A stretch of DNA of 64,000 nucleotides from Gammaproteobacteria bacterium MFB021. Its GTDB lineage: Bacteria > Pseudomonadota > Gammaproteobacteria > Pseudomonadales > Halomonadaceae. Location of the stretch: positions 1 through 64,000 of the forward strand of contig JNVT01000108.1 of assembly GCA_000737985.1 (NCBI GenBank), given 5' to 3'. Position 1 is the stretch's first letter, and each line of letters opens with the position of its first letter. The notes under the pieces were generated by a model. The model worked only from the letters and a program-made list of their open reading frames with translations, searched no databases and was not told the origin of the DNA. Below, one piece after another: positions 56,936 to 64,000 of the stretch. The position numbers were made by a program, and so were the translations under genes.

Positions 56936-57258
56936 GGCCTGTTTCTCATCGAGTCGGTGGCTGGTCGTGTACATGGCCTGCCGCGATCGGGTTTGTCAGG
57001 AGCCCGCGTCAGTCCATCGTCTTGGAAATCACTGCCTCACTGCCTGCACGCGCGAAGGGCTGCGTTGCGCGGTACTCTAGAACTCGCCTAACAACTTGTT
57101 ATGTCTCGTTCTCTGCGTGCCGTGCGCCTTGCCTTTCATCGCGTTCGGCGACTGATGCAGCGCTTCCCTTATATGAAATATTGTTCTTAACTGATTTAAG
57201 TGGATGCCGCTGAAGCCCAAACTAGCACTCCCATCGAGCGCGCAAAATATGAACGACA
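56936..57258. promoter_or_regulatory. fds control region between fdsG and its divergent regulator gene
   Basis: About 320 bp, with an AT-rich core at about 57165-57260. It contains the inverted repeat CTTAA-CTGAT-TTAAG (57186-57200) and two ATATGAA motifs (57173 and 57247). These are candidate operator elements for the adjacent regulator; no promoter can be fixed by eye. The half near fdsG shows nothing recognisable. Confidence 0.45.
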
Positions 57259-58362
57259 ATGCTTAGAAAAAAGTTGAATATCACCCCCGCGTGGCTGTTT
57301 CGCAGCGACGAGGGCGAGCTGCTCGACCCGGTACTGTTCGCGCTGCTGGCGAATCTGCGCGAGAGCGGCAAGCTGACCCATGCGGCGCAAGCCGCGGGGA
57401 TCTCCTACCGCCACGCCTGGAATCTGCTCAATCGCGCCGAAAACTTTTTCGGCATGGCGCTGGTGGACATGCGCAAGGGGCACGGCACCTGGCTGTCGCC
57501 GCTGGGCGAGACGCTTTCGTGGTCCGAGCAGCGGGTCAAGGCGCGCCTGGGGCCGCAGATCGACAGCATGGCCTCGGAGCTCAACCATCAGCTGCAGCAA
57601 CTGGTCGCGGGCGCCCACCCGGTGCTGCGCCTGCACGCCACCCACGGCTATGCCGTGGCGCTGCTGCCGGGCTTCGCCGGCGAGCTCGACCTGCGCTACT
57701 GCCAACCGGAGGAGGCGCTGAGCGCGCTGGAGCGCGGTGACTGCGATCTGGCCAGCTTTCACCTGCCCACCTCGCCGCGCCTGGCGGCGCAGGTGATGCA
57801 GGCTTACCAACCGGCACTGTCGCGGCAGCGGCTGCGGGTGATCCGCTTCGTCACCCGGCGCCAGGGGCTGATCCTGCGCCGCGGTGAGCGTGAGCGAGTC
57901 GCCGGACTGGCCGACCTGACCCGCCCCGGCGAGCGCTTCATCAATCGCGACATCCATTCCGGCACGCGGTTGCTGTTCCGGCTGCTGCTGGCCGAGGCGG
58001 GGATCGCCGAAGCGCAGATCCAGGGCGCCGAGCAGGAAGAGTTCACGCATACCGCGGTGGCCGCCTACGTCGCCTCCGGCATGGCGGATGTCGGTTTCGG
58101 GCTGGAGGCCGCGGCGGCGCAGTTCGGGCTCGATTTCCTGGGGCTGGCCAGCGAGCACTACCTGCTGGTGTGTCCCGAAGAGCGTCTGCGGCGTCACAAC
58201 GTTCAGGAGCTGTTGGCGTTCATGAGTTCGGCGCCCTTTCGCGCCCGGCTGGAGGCGCTCAGCGGCTATGCGCCGGATCGCTGTGGCGAGGTGCAGACCT
58301 TCGAGGCGCTGCTGGCGGAAGATCGAGGTGAGGAGGGCGGGACGCTGGCGGGTGATCCTTGA
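57259..58362 (+). CDS. Transcriptional regulator with ModE-like HTH and substrate-binding domain (FdsR-type)
   Basis: 367 residues. N-terminal winged helix (about 20-110) of the ModE/LysR type: LRESGKLTHAAQAAGISYRHAWNLLNRAENFFGMALVDMRKGHGTWLSPLGE. Residues 125-350 are a periplasmic-binding-protein-like effector domain (LRLHATHGYAVALLPGF...CDLASFHLP...ERFINRDIHSGTRLLFRLLL...VAAYVASGMADVGFGLEAAA). The same architecture and divergent position are known for the regulator of the Cupriavidus fds operon. The effector may be molybdate or formate; unproven. Confidence 0.88.
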   Translation: MLRKKLNITPAWLFRSDEGELLDPVLFALLANLRESGKLTHAAQAAGISYRHAWNLLNRAENFFGMALVDMRKGHGTWLSPLGETLSWSEQRVKARLGPQIDSMASELNHQLQQLVAGAHPVLRLHATHGYAVALLPGFAGELDLRYCQPEEALSALERGDCDLASFHLPTSPRLAAQVMQAYQPALSRQRLRVIRFVTRRQGLILRRGERERVAGLADLTRPGERFINRDIHSGTRLLFRLLLAEAGIAEAQIQGAEQEEFTHTAVAAYVASGMADVGFGLEAAAAQFGLDFLGLASEHYLLVCPEERLRRHNVQELLAFMSSAPFRARLEALSGYAPDRCGEVQTFEALLAEDRGEEGGTLAGDP

Positions 58363-58376
58363 GCGGTACCTGAAAC

Positions 58377-58406
58377 GTCAGAGGCGCCCGTGGGGGCGCC
58401 TCTGAC
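58377..58406. terminator. Hairpin after the fds regulator gene
   Basis: GTCAGAGGCGCC/CGTGGG/GGCGCCTCTGAC, a 12-bp perfect stem 14 bp after the stop. No T-run, so terminator function is uncertain. Confidence 0.6.
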
Positions 58407-58483
58407 GTAGAGCGTCTTGCACAACCGCTAGACGACGTGGGTTTATCCGGTGGCGGGGCGTCGCGAGGGCGCTGTGAACCCAT

Positions 58484-58567
58484 CCCTGGGCGCTACCTTT
58501 GCCGTCCCTGGCAAAGGACCCTCGCTTTGCCCCGCCCCCGGCGCCCATCGTCAGAGGGTTGGGAGAT
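58484..58567. repeat. Dispersed repeat family 2, copy 2
   Basis: About 84 bp matching 22864-22945 in reverse orientation (shared core GACGATGGGCGCCGGGGGC, then GGCAAAGCGAG..TCCTTTGCCAGGGA.GGCA.AGGTAGCGC). It contains an internal inverted match (CTTTGCC...GGCAAAG). Located between the fds regulator and the MFS gene; the remaining bases of this 270-bp gap show nothing recognisable. Confidence 0.85.
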
Positions 58568-58633
58568 GGGCTCATAGGGTACCCGCGCCGGGCACGTCTT
58601 CGGTGCGCCGGCACGGGTGGGCGAAGCGCTGCC

Positions 58634-60289
58634 TCAGAACAGAGCGGCAGCCTTGGCCAGGGCGATGTAGAGCCCGATCAGGAACGGCACGCCGACACCC
58701 AGCCAGGCGAGTACGCCGCCGATACCGAAGCTGCCGCGGGCAGCGGTCTCGGCGTTGGCTGAGACGGTGTCTTCCTTCTGCAGCGCGCGCTCGCGGGCCA
58801 GCTCCTCGTCGCTCATCTGCTGCTCCGGCTTGACCGGCTTGACCAGGGCGTTGCAGATCAGGCCCAGGAACAGCAGGCCGGCCATGATGTAGAGCGTGCG
58901 GTCATAGACCAGGCTGGGCTCGACGCCGGCATCCAGCTGGGCCTGGCGCAGTGCGGCGATGATCAGCGGGCCGACCAGACCGGCAGCGGTCCAGGCGGTG
59001 AGCAGGCGGCCGTGGATGGCGCCGACCATCTGGGTGCCGAAGATATCGGCGAGATAGGCCGGCACCGTGGCGAAGCCGCCGCCGTACATGCTCAGGATCA
59101 CGCAGATCGAGATCACGAACAGCCCGGCCATGCCCAGATGGCCCCACATCGGCAGCAGGCAGTACATCACGATGCCGATGACGAAGAAGCAATAGTAGGT
59201 GTTCTTGCGCCCGATCTTGTCTGACAGCGAGGCCCAGAACAGGCGTCCGACGCTGTTGAACAGACTGATCAGCCCCACCAGACCGGCGGCGGCGGCCACC
59301 ACGGCGGCTTTCTGCGCGGCGCTGAGCACCGCCTCGCGGTCATCCAGACCCACCAGGGCGCCGCCGAAGACATCCTGCAGCATCGGGCTCGCCATCGAGA
59401 TCACCGCGATACCGGCAGTCACGTTAAGGAACAGTACGCCCCAGATCAGCCAGAACTGCTTGGTCTTCCAGGCGGTGTTCAGGTGCACGTGGCCGTGGGC
59501 GATCATGGCGTTGGCACTGGCTTTCTTCGGCGGTACCCAGCCGGCCGGCTTCCAGCCATTGGGCGGGACGCGGAAGCCGATGGCGCCGCAGGCCATGACG
59601 ATGGCGTAGATCACGCCCATGGTGATCAGGGTCATGGCCACGCCGGTGCCGCCGTCGGCGGCGTAGTGCTTCATCAGCACTACCGCCAGCGGTGCGCCGA
59701 CCATGGCGCCGCCACCATAGCCCATGATGGCGAAGCCGGTGGCCATGCCGCGGCGGTCCGGGAACCACTTGATCAGGGTCGAGACCGGGGTGATGTAGCC
59801 CAGACCCTGGCCGATACCGCCGAGCACGCCACAGCCGAGATAGACCAACCACAGCTGATGCTGCATGACCCCGATGCCGCCGACGATCAGGCCGCCGCCC
59901 CAGCACAGTGCGGCGATACAGCCGGCCTTGCGCGGACCGGCGTGCTCGAGCCAGGCGCCCCAGATCGCCGCGGAGACCCCGAGCATGGCGATGAAGATAC
60001 CGAAGACATAGGTAACCTGGGCCACGCTCCAGTTACAGCTGGTGGTGGTCAGTGCCTGCAGCAGGCCGAGATTGCTGCAGCTGGCCGGGGCGTCGGCGAT
60101 CTGCTGGCTCATCGGCAGCCAGAACACCGAGAACCCATAGGCCATGCCGATACACAGGTGAATGGCCAGTGCCGCGGTCGGCACCAGCCAGCGATTGAAA
60201 TTGGGGCCCGCGATGGTGCGCTCGCGGGCGAAGAATCCCGCACCGGCACCGCCGCTGGCGCCCTGGGCGGCTTGGTTGATCCCACTCAT
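58634..60289 (-). CDS. OFA-family MFS transporter (oxalate/formate-antiporter-like)
   Basis: 551 residues from ATG 60289 with GAGG at 60297-60300. Twelve membrane helices plus a hydrophilic loop and a 13th hydrophobic segment at the C-terminus. OFA marks: NRWLVPTAALAIHLCIGMAYGFSVFWLPM at TM1, GGIGQGLGYITPVSTLIKWFPDRRGMATGFAIMGYGGGAMVGAPL and FNSVGRLFWASLSDKIGRKNTYY. Members carry oxalate, formate or other carboxylates. Its location beside formate dehydrogenase suggests formate import or exchange; this is inference. Confidence 0.9.
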   Translation of the reverse strand: MSGINQAAQGASGGAGAGFFARERTIAGPNFNRWLVPTAALAIHLCIGMAYGFSVFWLPMSQQIADAPASCSNLGLLQALTTTSCNWSVAQVTYVFGIFIAMLGVSAAIWGAWLEHAGPRKAGCIAALCWGGGLIVGGIGVMQHQLWLVYLGCGVLGGIGQGLGYITPVSTLIKWFPDRRGMATGFAIMGYGGGAMVGAPLAVVLMKHYAADGGTGVAMTLITMGVIYAIVMACGAIGFRVPPNGWKPAGWVPPKKASANAMIAHGHVHLNTAWKTKQFWLIWGVLFLNVTAGIAVISMASPMLQDVFGGALVGLDDREAVLSAAQKAAVVAAAAGLVGLISLFNSVGRLFWASLSDKIGRKNTYYCFFVIGIVMYCLLPMWGHLGMAGLFVISICVILSMYGGGFATVPAYLADIFGTQMVGAIHGRLLTAWTAAGLVGPLIIAALRQAQLDAGVEPSLVYDRTLYIMAGLLFLGLICNALVKPVKPEQQMSDEELARERALQKEDTVSANAETAARGSFGIGGVLAWLGVGVPFLIGLYIALAKAAALF

Positions 60290-60495
60290 GCTCGATCCTC
60301 TTTGCATTTTTCGTATTGTCGGCGCTGACGCGGTGGCCGGATGGCAACCGCGTGCTCTACATCGGCCGCGGGCGGGCCGTCTTGAGGAAGTCGTTACCTA
60401 TGAAAAGCTGTGCCTATCAGGTCGCAGACAGTCACGGAAGACGTCGTGTGCAGGATCGAATCTCCCCAGGGTGGCTGGCAACTAGCGGAAATTAT

Positions 60496-60513
60496 TATGC
60501 ATGGATATGCATA
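60496..60513. promoter_or_regulatory. ATGCAT-containing imperfect palindrome upstream of the MFS gene
   Basis: TATGCATGGATATGCATA, two self-complementary ATGCAT hexamers, about 210 bp upstream of the MFS start in an AT-rich patch and 23 bp past the end of the convergently read lipoprotein gene. Possible operator. Confidence 0.3.
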
Positions 60514-60535
60514 GGTGTGATCACAGTCGGTGCGC

Positions 60536-61600
60536 TCAGTGCTCAGTGTCCGGTTCGACCACGGCTGGTTCGGCCACGGCTGGTTCGACCACGGCTGGTT
60601 CGATCACGGCAAAGCAGGTCAGCAGGGTGCGCTGCATCAGACTGAAGTTGTCGTCGCTCACCATCAGGTAGCGCCGGCCGCCGAGGCGGGTCAGACCCTC
60701 GAAGTTGTCCACCGACCAGCCGTCGCCGTTGGCCAGCCGGGCCAGGTCGGTGACCGCTACGCTGCCGTCACTGGTGAGATGGGCGCGGCGCAGCCGGATC
60801 ACCAGTGAGGCCGGTGGGGTGAAGGCGCGCTCGAGGGCGAGTAGATCGCCGTCGAGGGTCTCCAGAGCGGTGAGCGCGGCGTGGGGGTCGTCGCTGAGCG
60901 GATAGCGCCAGGTATGCTGGCCGTCGAGGGTGAACAGCCGGGTGAGCTTGGGCGGCCAACCCACCGGCGGCTGCTCGATACCCCCGATCAGTCCGTGATC
61001 GGGGGTATCGGTCAGCGCCTCCAGTCCACCGTTGGCCGCGACATCGGCCAGTGCAGTTGGGCGATGGGGCGGTTCGCTGGCCAGGCCCGAGGGGTAGAAG
61101 CGCTGCCAGCGGGCGTCGCCGTTGCCACCCGCCGCCGGGGCGCCTTCGAAGCCGATGACCAGTTGGGTGTTGCCGCGAATGCCGTCGTTGGCATGTTCGA
61201 GTGCCAGCGCCTCGGCGTCGCTGCGGCGGCTTTTGAGAATCGCCCCGTTGACGTCGCGCAGCGGATAGGTGTCGAGCGGCTCGTAGCCGCGCAGTTCGCC
61301 GCTGCCGCTGAAGCTGAGCCGGGCACGGTGCAGCCAGCCGCGGTCCGAGATCAGGAACAGCAGCGATTCGTCGGCATCCCAGCCGAGGTCGGAGAGCCCG
61401 CCGACCGGGGTGCCATCCTGCCACTTGCCGGGCAGCGCCAGAGTGCCGCACCAGCGGATGTTCGGCGTGCTGGCGAGCAGCGCGTCGGGGGCCAGGGCGG
61501 TATGCTGCGGCGTGGCGCTGCAGCCGGCCAGCCCCAGTGTGGTGAGACCCAGCAGGGCGGCGGATGCCAGCGGGGAGCGAGAGCGGGAACGCGCGGACAT
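60536..61600 (-). CDS. Esterase-like-of-phytase family lipoprotein
   Basis: 354 residues. Signal peptide with lipobox LGLAGC (Cys at about 27). The body matches the phytase-like esterase domain: GGLSDLGWDADESLLFLISDRG, DAEALALEHANDG, FEG, NGGLEALTDTPDHG, and near the end SVDNFEGLTRLGGRRYLMVSDDNFSLMQRTLLTCFAV. These are beta-propeller-like proteins of uncertain substrate in the cell envelope. The last 18 residues are EPAVV/EPAVA repeats encoded by a 15-bp tandem repeat. Confidence 0.88.
   Translation of the reverse strand: MSARSRSRSPLASAALLGLTTLGLAGCSATPQHTALAPDALLASTPNIRWCGTLALPGKWQDGTPVGGLSDLGWDADESLLFLISDRGWLHRARLSFSGSGELRGYEPLDTYPLRDVNGAILKSRRSDAEALALEHANDGIRGNTQLVIGFEGAPAAGGNGDARWQRFYPSGLASEPPHRPTALADVAANGGLEALTDTPDHGLIGGIEQPPVGWPPKLTRLFTLDGQHTWRYPLSDDPHAALTALETLDGDLLALERAFTPPASLVIRLRRAHLTSDGSVAVTDLARLANGDGWSVDNFEGLTRLGGRRYLMVSDDNFSLMQRTLLTCFAVIEPAVVEPAVAEPAVVEPDTEH
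60552..60610. repeat. 15-bp tandem repeat at the 3' end of the lipoprotein gene
   Basis: About 3.9 copies of GGTTCGACCACGGCT with single substitutions. In frame they encode a Glu-Pro-Ala-Val-Val/Ala periodic tail. Confidence 0.9.
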
Positions 61601-61736
61601 GACGGCTCCGGTGATCAGGGGACTTTCCTACTCTAGTCCATGGCCATCCACACCGTTGCCCTCCGGCGCGACGCGGCGCACCCGGGTACAATGTCGCGCT
61701 CGCCGCTAGCCCATCGTCCCGAGGAGATCCCCCCGC

Positions 61737-62666
61737 ATGCATGACCCCACCGACCGGCCGCTGGCCGGTATTCTGCTGCGCCTGCTCTCGGGGCTGCTGT
61801 TCGCCGGTATGCTGGTCTGCGTCAAGGCGGTGAGCGACGAGGTGCCGCTGGGGCAGACCGTGTTCTTCCGCTCCGCCTTCGCGCTGCTGCCGATCGTCGT
61901 CTTCATGCTGTGGCGGCGCGAATTCCCGCGTGCGCTGGCCACCCGGCGCCCGTTCGGCCATCTGCTGCGCTCGGGGCTGGGGGCGGCGGCGATGTTCGCT
62001 TCCTTCGCGGCGGTGGCGCGCCTGCCGGTGGCCGAGGCAACCCTGCTGGCCCAGCTGGCGCCGGTGGCCCTGGCGCTGGGCGGCATCCTGCTGCTGGGTG
62101 AGCGCCTCACGCGCCATCGTCTGCTAGCGCTGACGCTGGTGCTCGTCGGCGTGGGTGTGCTGATCCTGCCCGAGCTGCGCGGCGCCCCGACGCCGGCACG
62201 GATCACCGGTTACGCCCTGGGCATTGCCGCTGCGCTGCTCACGGCCGGGGCGCTGCTCACGGTGCGGCGCATCTCGCGCACCGAAACACCCGCCTCGATC
62301 GCGTTCTACTTCGTGCTGGTGACCACGCTGGCGGGGCTCGCCACCGCCACCCTGGGTTGGGTCTCGGTCGCCTGGCCGACGCTGACGCTGCTGGTGCTGG
62401 CGGGGCTGTTCGGCGGTGCGGCGCATATCTGCATGACGCTGGCGCTGCGCATGACCGAGGTCTCTCGGTTGGCGCCGTTCGAGTACGTGGCGCTGATCTG
62501 GCCGATACTGGCGGATCTGTGGCTGTTCGGGCAGCCGCTCTCGAGCGGCTTCGTGCTGGCCCTGCCGCTGGTCCTGGGGGGTGCCATGCTGGCGGCGCTG
62601 GAAGGGCGGCGGCTGGGGTGGCCACGGCGGCGCCTGGCCACCAGTGAGCAGGGCGCGGGCGACTAG
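61737..62666 (+). CDS. DMT superfamily (EamA) transporter
   Basis: 309 residues with ten predicted membrane helices in two EamA halves. Family marks include GMLVCVKAVSDEVPLGQTVFFRSAFALLPI at the first half and MTEVSRLAPFEYVALIWPILADLWLFG at the end of the second half. Preceded by GAGGAG at 61721-61726 and a TACAAT box at 61687. Members export amino acids, metabolites or nucleotides; the substrate cannot be told here. Confidence 0.92.
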   Translation: MHDPTDRPLAGILLRLLSGLLFAGMLVCVKAVSDEVPLGQTVFFRSAFALLPIVVFMLWRREFPRALATRRPFGHLLRSGLGAAAMFASFAAVARLPVAEATLLAQLAPVALALGGILLLGERLTRHRLLALTLVLVGVGVLILPELRGAPTPARITGYALGIAAALLTAGALLTVRRISRTETPASIAFYFVLVTTLAGLATATLGWVSVAWPTLTLLVLAGLFGGAAHICMTLALRMTEVSRLAPFEYVALIWPILADLWLFGQPLSSGFVLALPLVLGGAMLAALEGRRLGWPRRRLATSEQGAGD

Positions 62667-62712
62667 GTCGTGTACGAGAAGTCGCCGCGGGTAGGCGGTT
62701 TCCGGGAAGTAC

Positions 62713-63462
62713 CTAGATGGCGGCTTCGACGATCAGCTGCGGCCGTCCCTGGGAGCAGGGCTCGATGCGCGCCTCGACCTGGAAGGTGTGGCGCAGCATC
62801 GGGGGTGTCACCACCTGTTCGCAGGGGCCGCAGTCGACCAGTCGCCCACTTTCGATCACCAGCGCCTGATCGGCGAAGCGCAGGGCGTGGCCGAGATCGT
62901 GGAGTGCGGCGATGATCAGCATGTTCCGCTCCTGGGCCAGCCGGCGCAGGATGCTGAGCAGGCTGATCTGGCGGTGCAGGTCGAGCGCCGAGGTGGGCTC
63001 GTCCAGCAGCAGGATGTCGGGGGACTGCACCAGCGCCTGGGCCGCGCCCACCAACTGCCGCTGGCCACCGCTCAGATTGCCGATGTCACGCCCGGCCAGA
63101 GTGTCGATGCCGAGCTCTGCCAGCGCCTTGTCGACCTCGGCGAGATCGGCATCCGCCACCTTGAGACGGCGACCCTGCATGCGCGCCAGCAGCACCGCTT
63201 CGTAGACCGTCAGTACCGCGGTGGCGCCATTGTCCTGGGGCATGTAGGCGATCGGGCGCTCACTGCGGGTGCCGGTGATGCGCACCTCGCCATCCCCCTC
63301 GAGTAGCCCCAAAATACGCCGGAACAGGGTCGACTTGCCCGCTGCATTAGGGCCGAGCAGGGCCACCACCTGGCCGCCGTGCAGCGGCGGCGTGGAGATG
63401 TCGGCGAGGATCTGGCGGCGGCCGTAGCGCGCCGAGAGGCGGTCTAGCGTCAGCGTTACCAT
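62713..63462 (-). CDS. Ferric-siderophore ABC transporter ATP-binding protein (FepC/FecE-type)
   Basis: 249 residues from ATG 63462; the frame is open further upstream into the permease. Walker A GPNAAGKST (Ala instead of the usual Gly in the fourth position), Q-loop YMPQDNGATA, signature LSGGQRQLV, Walker B ILLLDEPTSALD and the switch His in ALHDLGHALRFAD. Overlaps the permease gene by seven bases. Likely energises import of an iron-siderophore or haem compound. Confidence 0.93.
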   Translation of the reverse strand: MVTLTLDRLSARYGRRQILADISTPPLHGGQVVALLGPNAAGKSTLFRRILGLLEGDGEVRITGTRSERPIAYMPQDNGATAVLTVYEAVLLARMQGRRLKVADADLAEVDKALAELGIDTLAGRDIGNLSGGQRQLVGAAQALVQSPDILLLDEPTSALDLHRQISLLSILRRLAQERNMLIIAALHDLGHALRFADQALVIESGRLVDCGPCEQVVTPPMLRHTFQVEARIEPCSQGRPQLIVEAAI

Positions 63463-64000
63463 GCGTTCTTCTTGTGGTTGAGGATCAAGAACAGGAAAAA
63501 CGGAATCCCCACCAGCGAGGTGATGATGCCGATCGGAATGATGGTGCCGGGGATGATCACCTTCGACAGCACCGAGCCCACCGAGAGCATCAATGCCCCG
63601 CACAGCGCCGAGCCGGGCAGGAAGAAGCGCTGATCCTCACCCAGCAGCAGGCGTGCGATGTGCGGCCCGACCAGCCCGACGAAGCCGATGGTGCCGACGA
63701 AGGAGACCGCGATCGCCGCCAGCAGTGAGACCATGATCAGCACCTCCAGGCGCAGCGCCCGCGGTTTGACGCCCAGGCTCTCGGCCTTGGCATCGCCCAG
63801 ACGCATGGCGGTCAGCGCCCAGCCGTGGCGCGCCAGCAGCGGCACCACCACCGCGAGCACGGCGAAGGCGATGCCCAGCTTGGGCCAGGTCGCCTTGGTC
63901 AGGCTGCCCATGGTCCAGAACACCACGGCGGAGACCGCCTGCTGGCTGGCGAAGAACTGGATCAGCGCCATCAGCGAGTTGAAGATGAACACCATGGCGA
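63456..64000 (-). CDS. FecCD-family iron-siderophore permease (5' end outside window)
   Basis: The C-terminal 180 or so residues of a permease that normally has about 330; the gene begins beyond position 64000. Several membrane helices and the FecCD marks FWTMGSLTKATW, LNALSLGD-like MRLGDAKAESLGV, FVGTIGFVGLVGPHIARLLLGEDQRFFLPGSALCGALMLSVGSVLSK and PIGIITSLVGIPFFLFLI. It forms the membrane channel for the ATPase at 62713-63462. Confidence 0.95.
   Translation of the reverse strand, partial: AMVFIFNSLMALIQFFASQQAVSAVVFWTMGSLTKATWPKLGIAFAVLAVVVPLLARHGWALTAMRLGDAKAESLGVKPRALRLEVLIMVSLLAAIAVSFVGTIGFVGLVGPHIARLLLGEDQRFFLPGSALCGALMLSVGSVLSKVIIPGTIIPIGIITSLVGIPFFLFLILNHKKNAW

Noticed and set aside
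1-64000. CRISPR arrays, tRNA and rRNA genes
   Set aside because: No regularly spaced repeats of CRISPR type and no tRNA- or rRNA-like sequence other than tmRNA were recognised on either strand.

Overview
This is 64 kb of GC-rich chromosome from a gammaproteobacterium, most likely a member of the Halomonadaceae (Halomonas, Chromohalobacter, Salinicola or a relative). The evidence is gene order and family resemblance: a fused nuoCD in a 13-gene nuo operon, argH-lptM-lysA-dapF-DUF484-xerC-yigB, hemCDXY, smpB/ssrA next to ratA-rnfH and bamE/fur, recN-grpE-dnaK-dnaJ, and a tmRNA tag reading ANDENYAQGALAA. No rRNA, tRNA, CRISPR array or intact transposase was seen.

Layout: 1-2332 holds the end of a YheS-like ABC-F gene, chaB, an SDR oxidoreductase and dtd. 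2618-5800 is a TRAP transporter whose binding-protein gene faces its two permease genes. 6155-7000 is thiD. 7371-22771 is the complete NADH:quinone oxidoreductase operon nuoA-N, closed by a terminator. 22941-25317 has an endonuclease/exonuclease/phosphatase-fold gene, dsbA and engB. 25357-31590 is a minus-strand operon for arginine and lysine synthesis plus XerC. 31872-36488 is hemCDXY. 36573-40052 has a ROK sugar kinase and a large MscS-type channel. 40495-43695 covers a small zinc-ribbon protein, a toxin-antitoxin module lying between two copies of the tmRNA 3' end, ssrA, smpB, ratA and rnfH. 43717-50653 has bamE, fur, recN and the heat-shock genes grpE-dnaK-dnaJ. 50816-51505 is a NYN-domain gene. 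51682-60289 is an NAD-dependent formate dehydrogenase locus (fdsG-B-A-D, a divergent regulator and an OFA-family MFS transporter). 60536-64000 has a phytase/esterase-like lipoprotein, a DMT exporter and the end of a ferric-siderophore ABC importer.

NuoA-N and the Fds formate dehydrogenase share homologous NADH/flavin/iron-sulfur modules (NuoE/F/G with FdsG/B/A), so formate can supply NADH that Complex I oxidises. The heat-shock genes carry two readable sigma-32 promoters. SmpB and tmRNA, encoded side by side, form the ribosome-rescue system.

The non-gene signals of most interest are: (i) a dispersed repeat with terminal inverted repeats (two full copies and one solo end), one copy carrying an insert made of four consecutive mini-hairpins; (ii) a second dispersed repeat family (two copies); (iii) a 15-bp duplication of the ssrA 3' end bracketing a toxin-antitoxin pair, which looks like the stub of an integrated element; (iv) a terminator 22 bp upstream of the NYN gene, suggesting an attenuator or a small RNA; (v) an IS-end-like sequence in the loop of the dnaJ terminator; and (vi) several small tandem duplications in regulatory or linker DNA.
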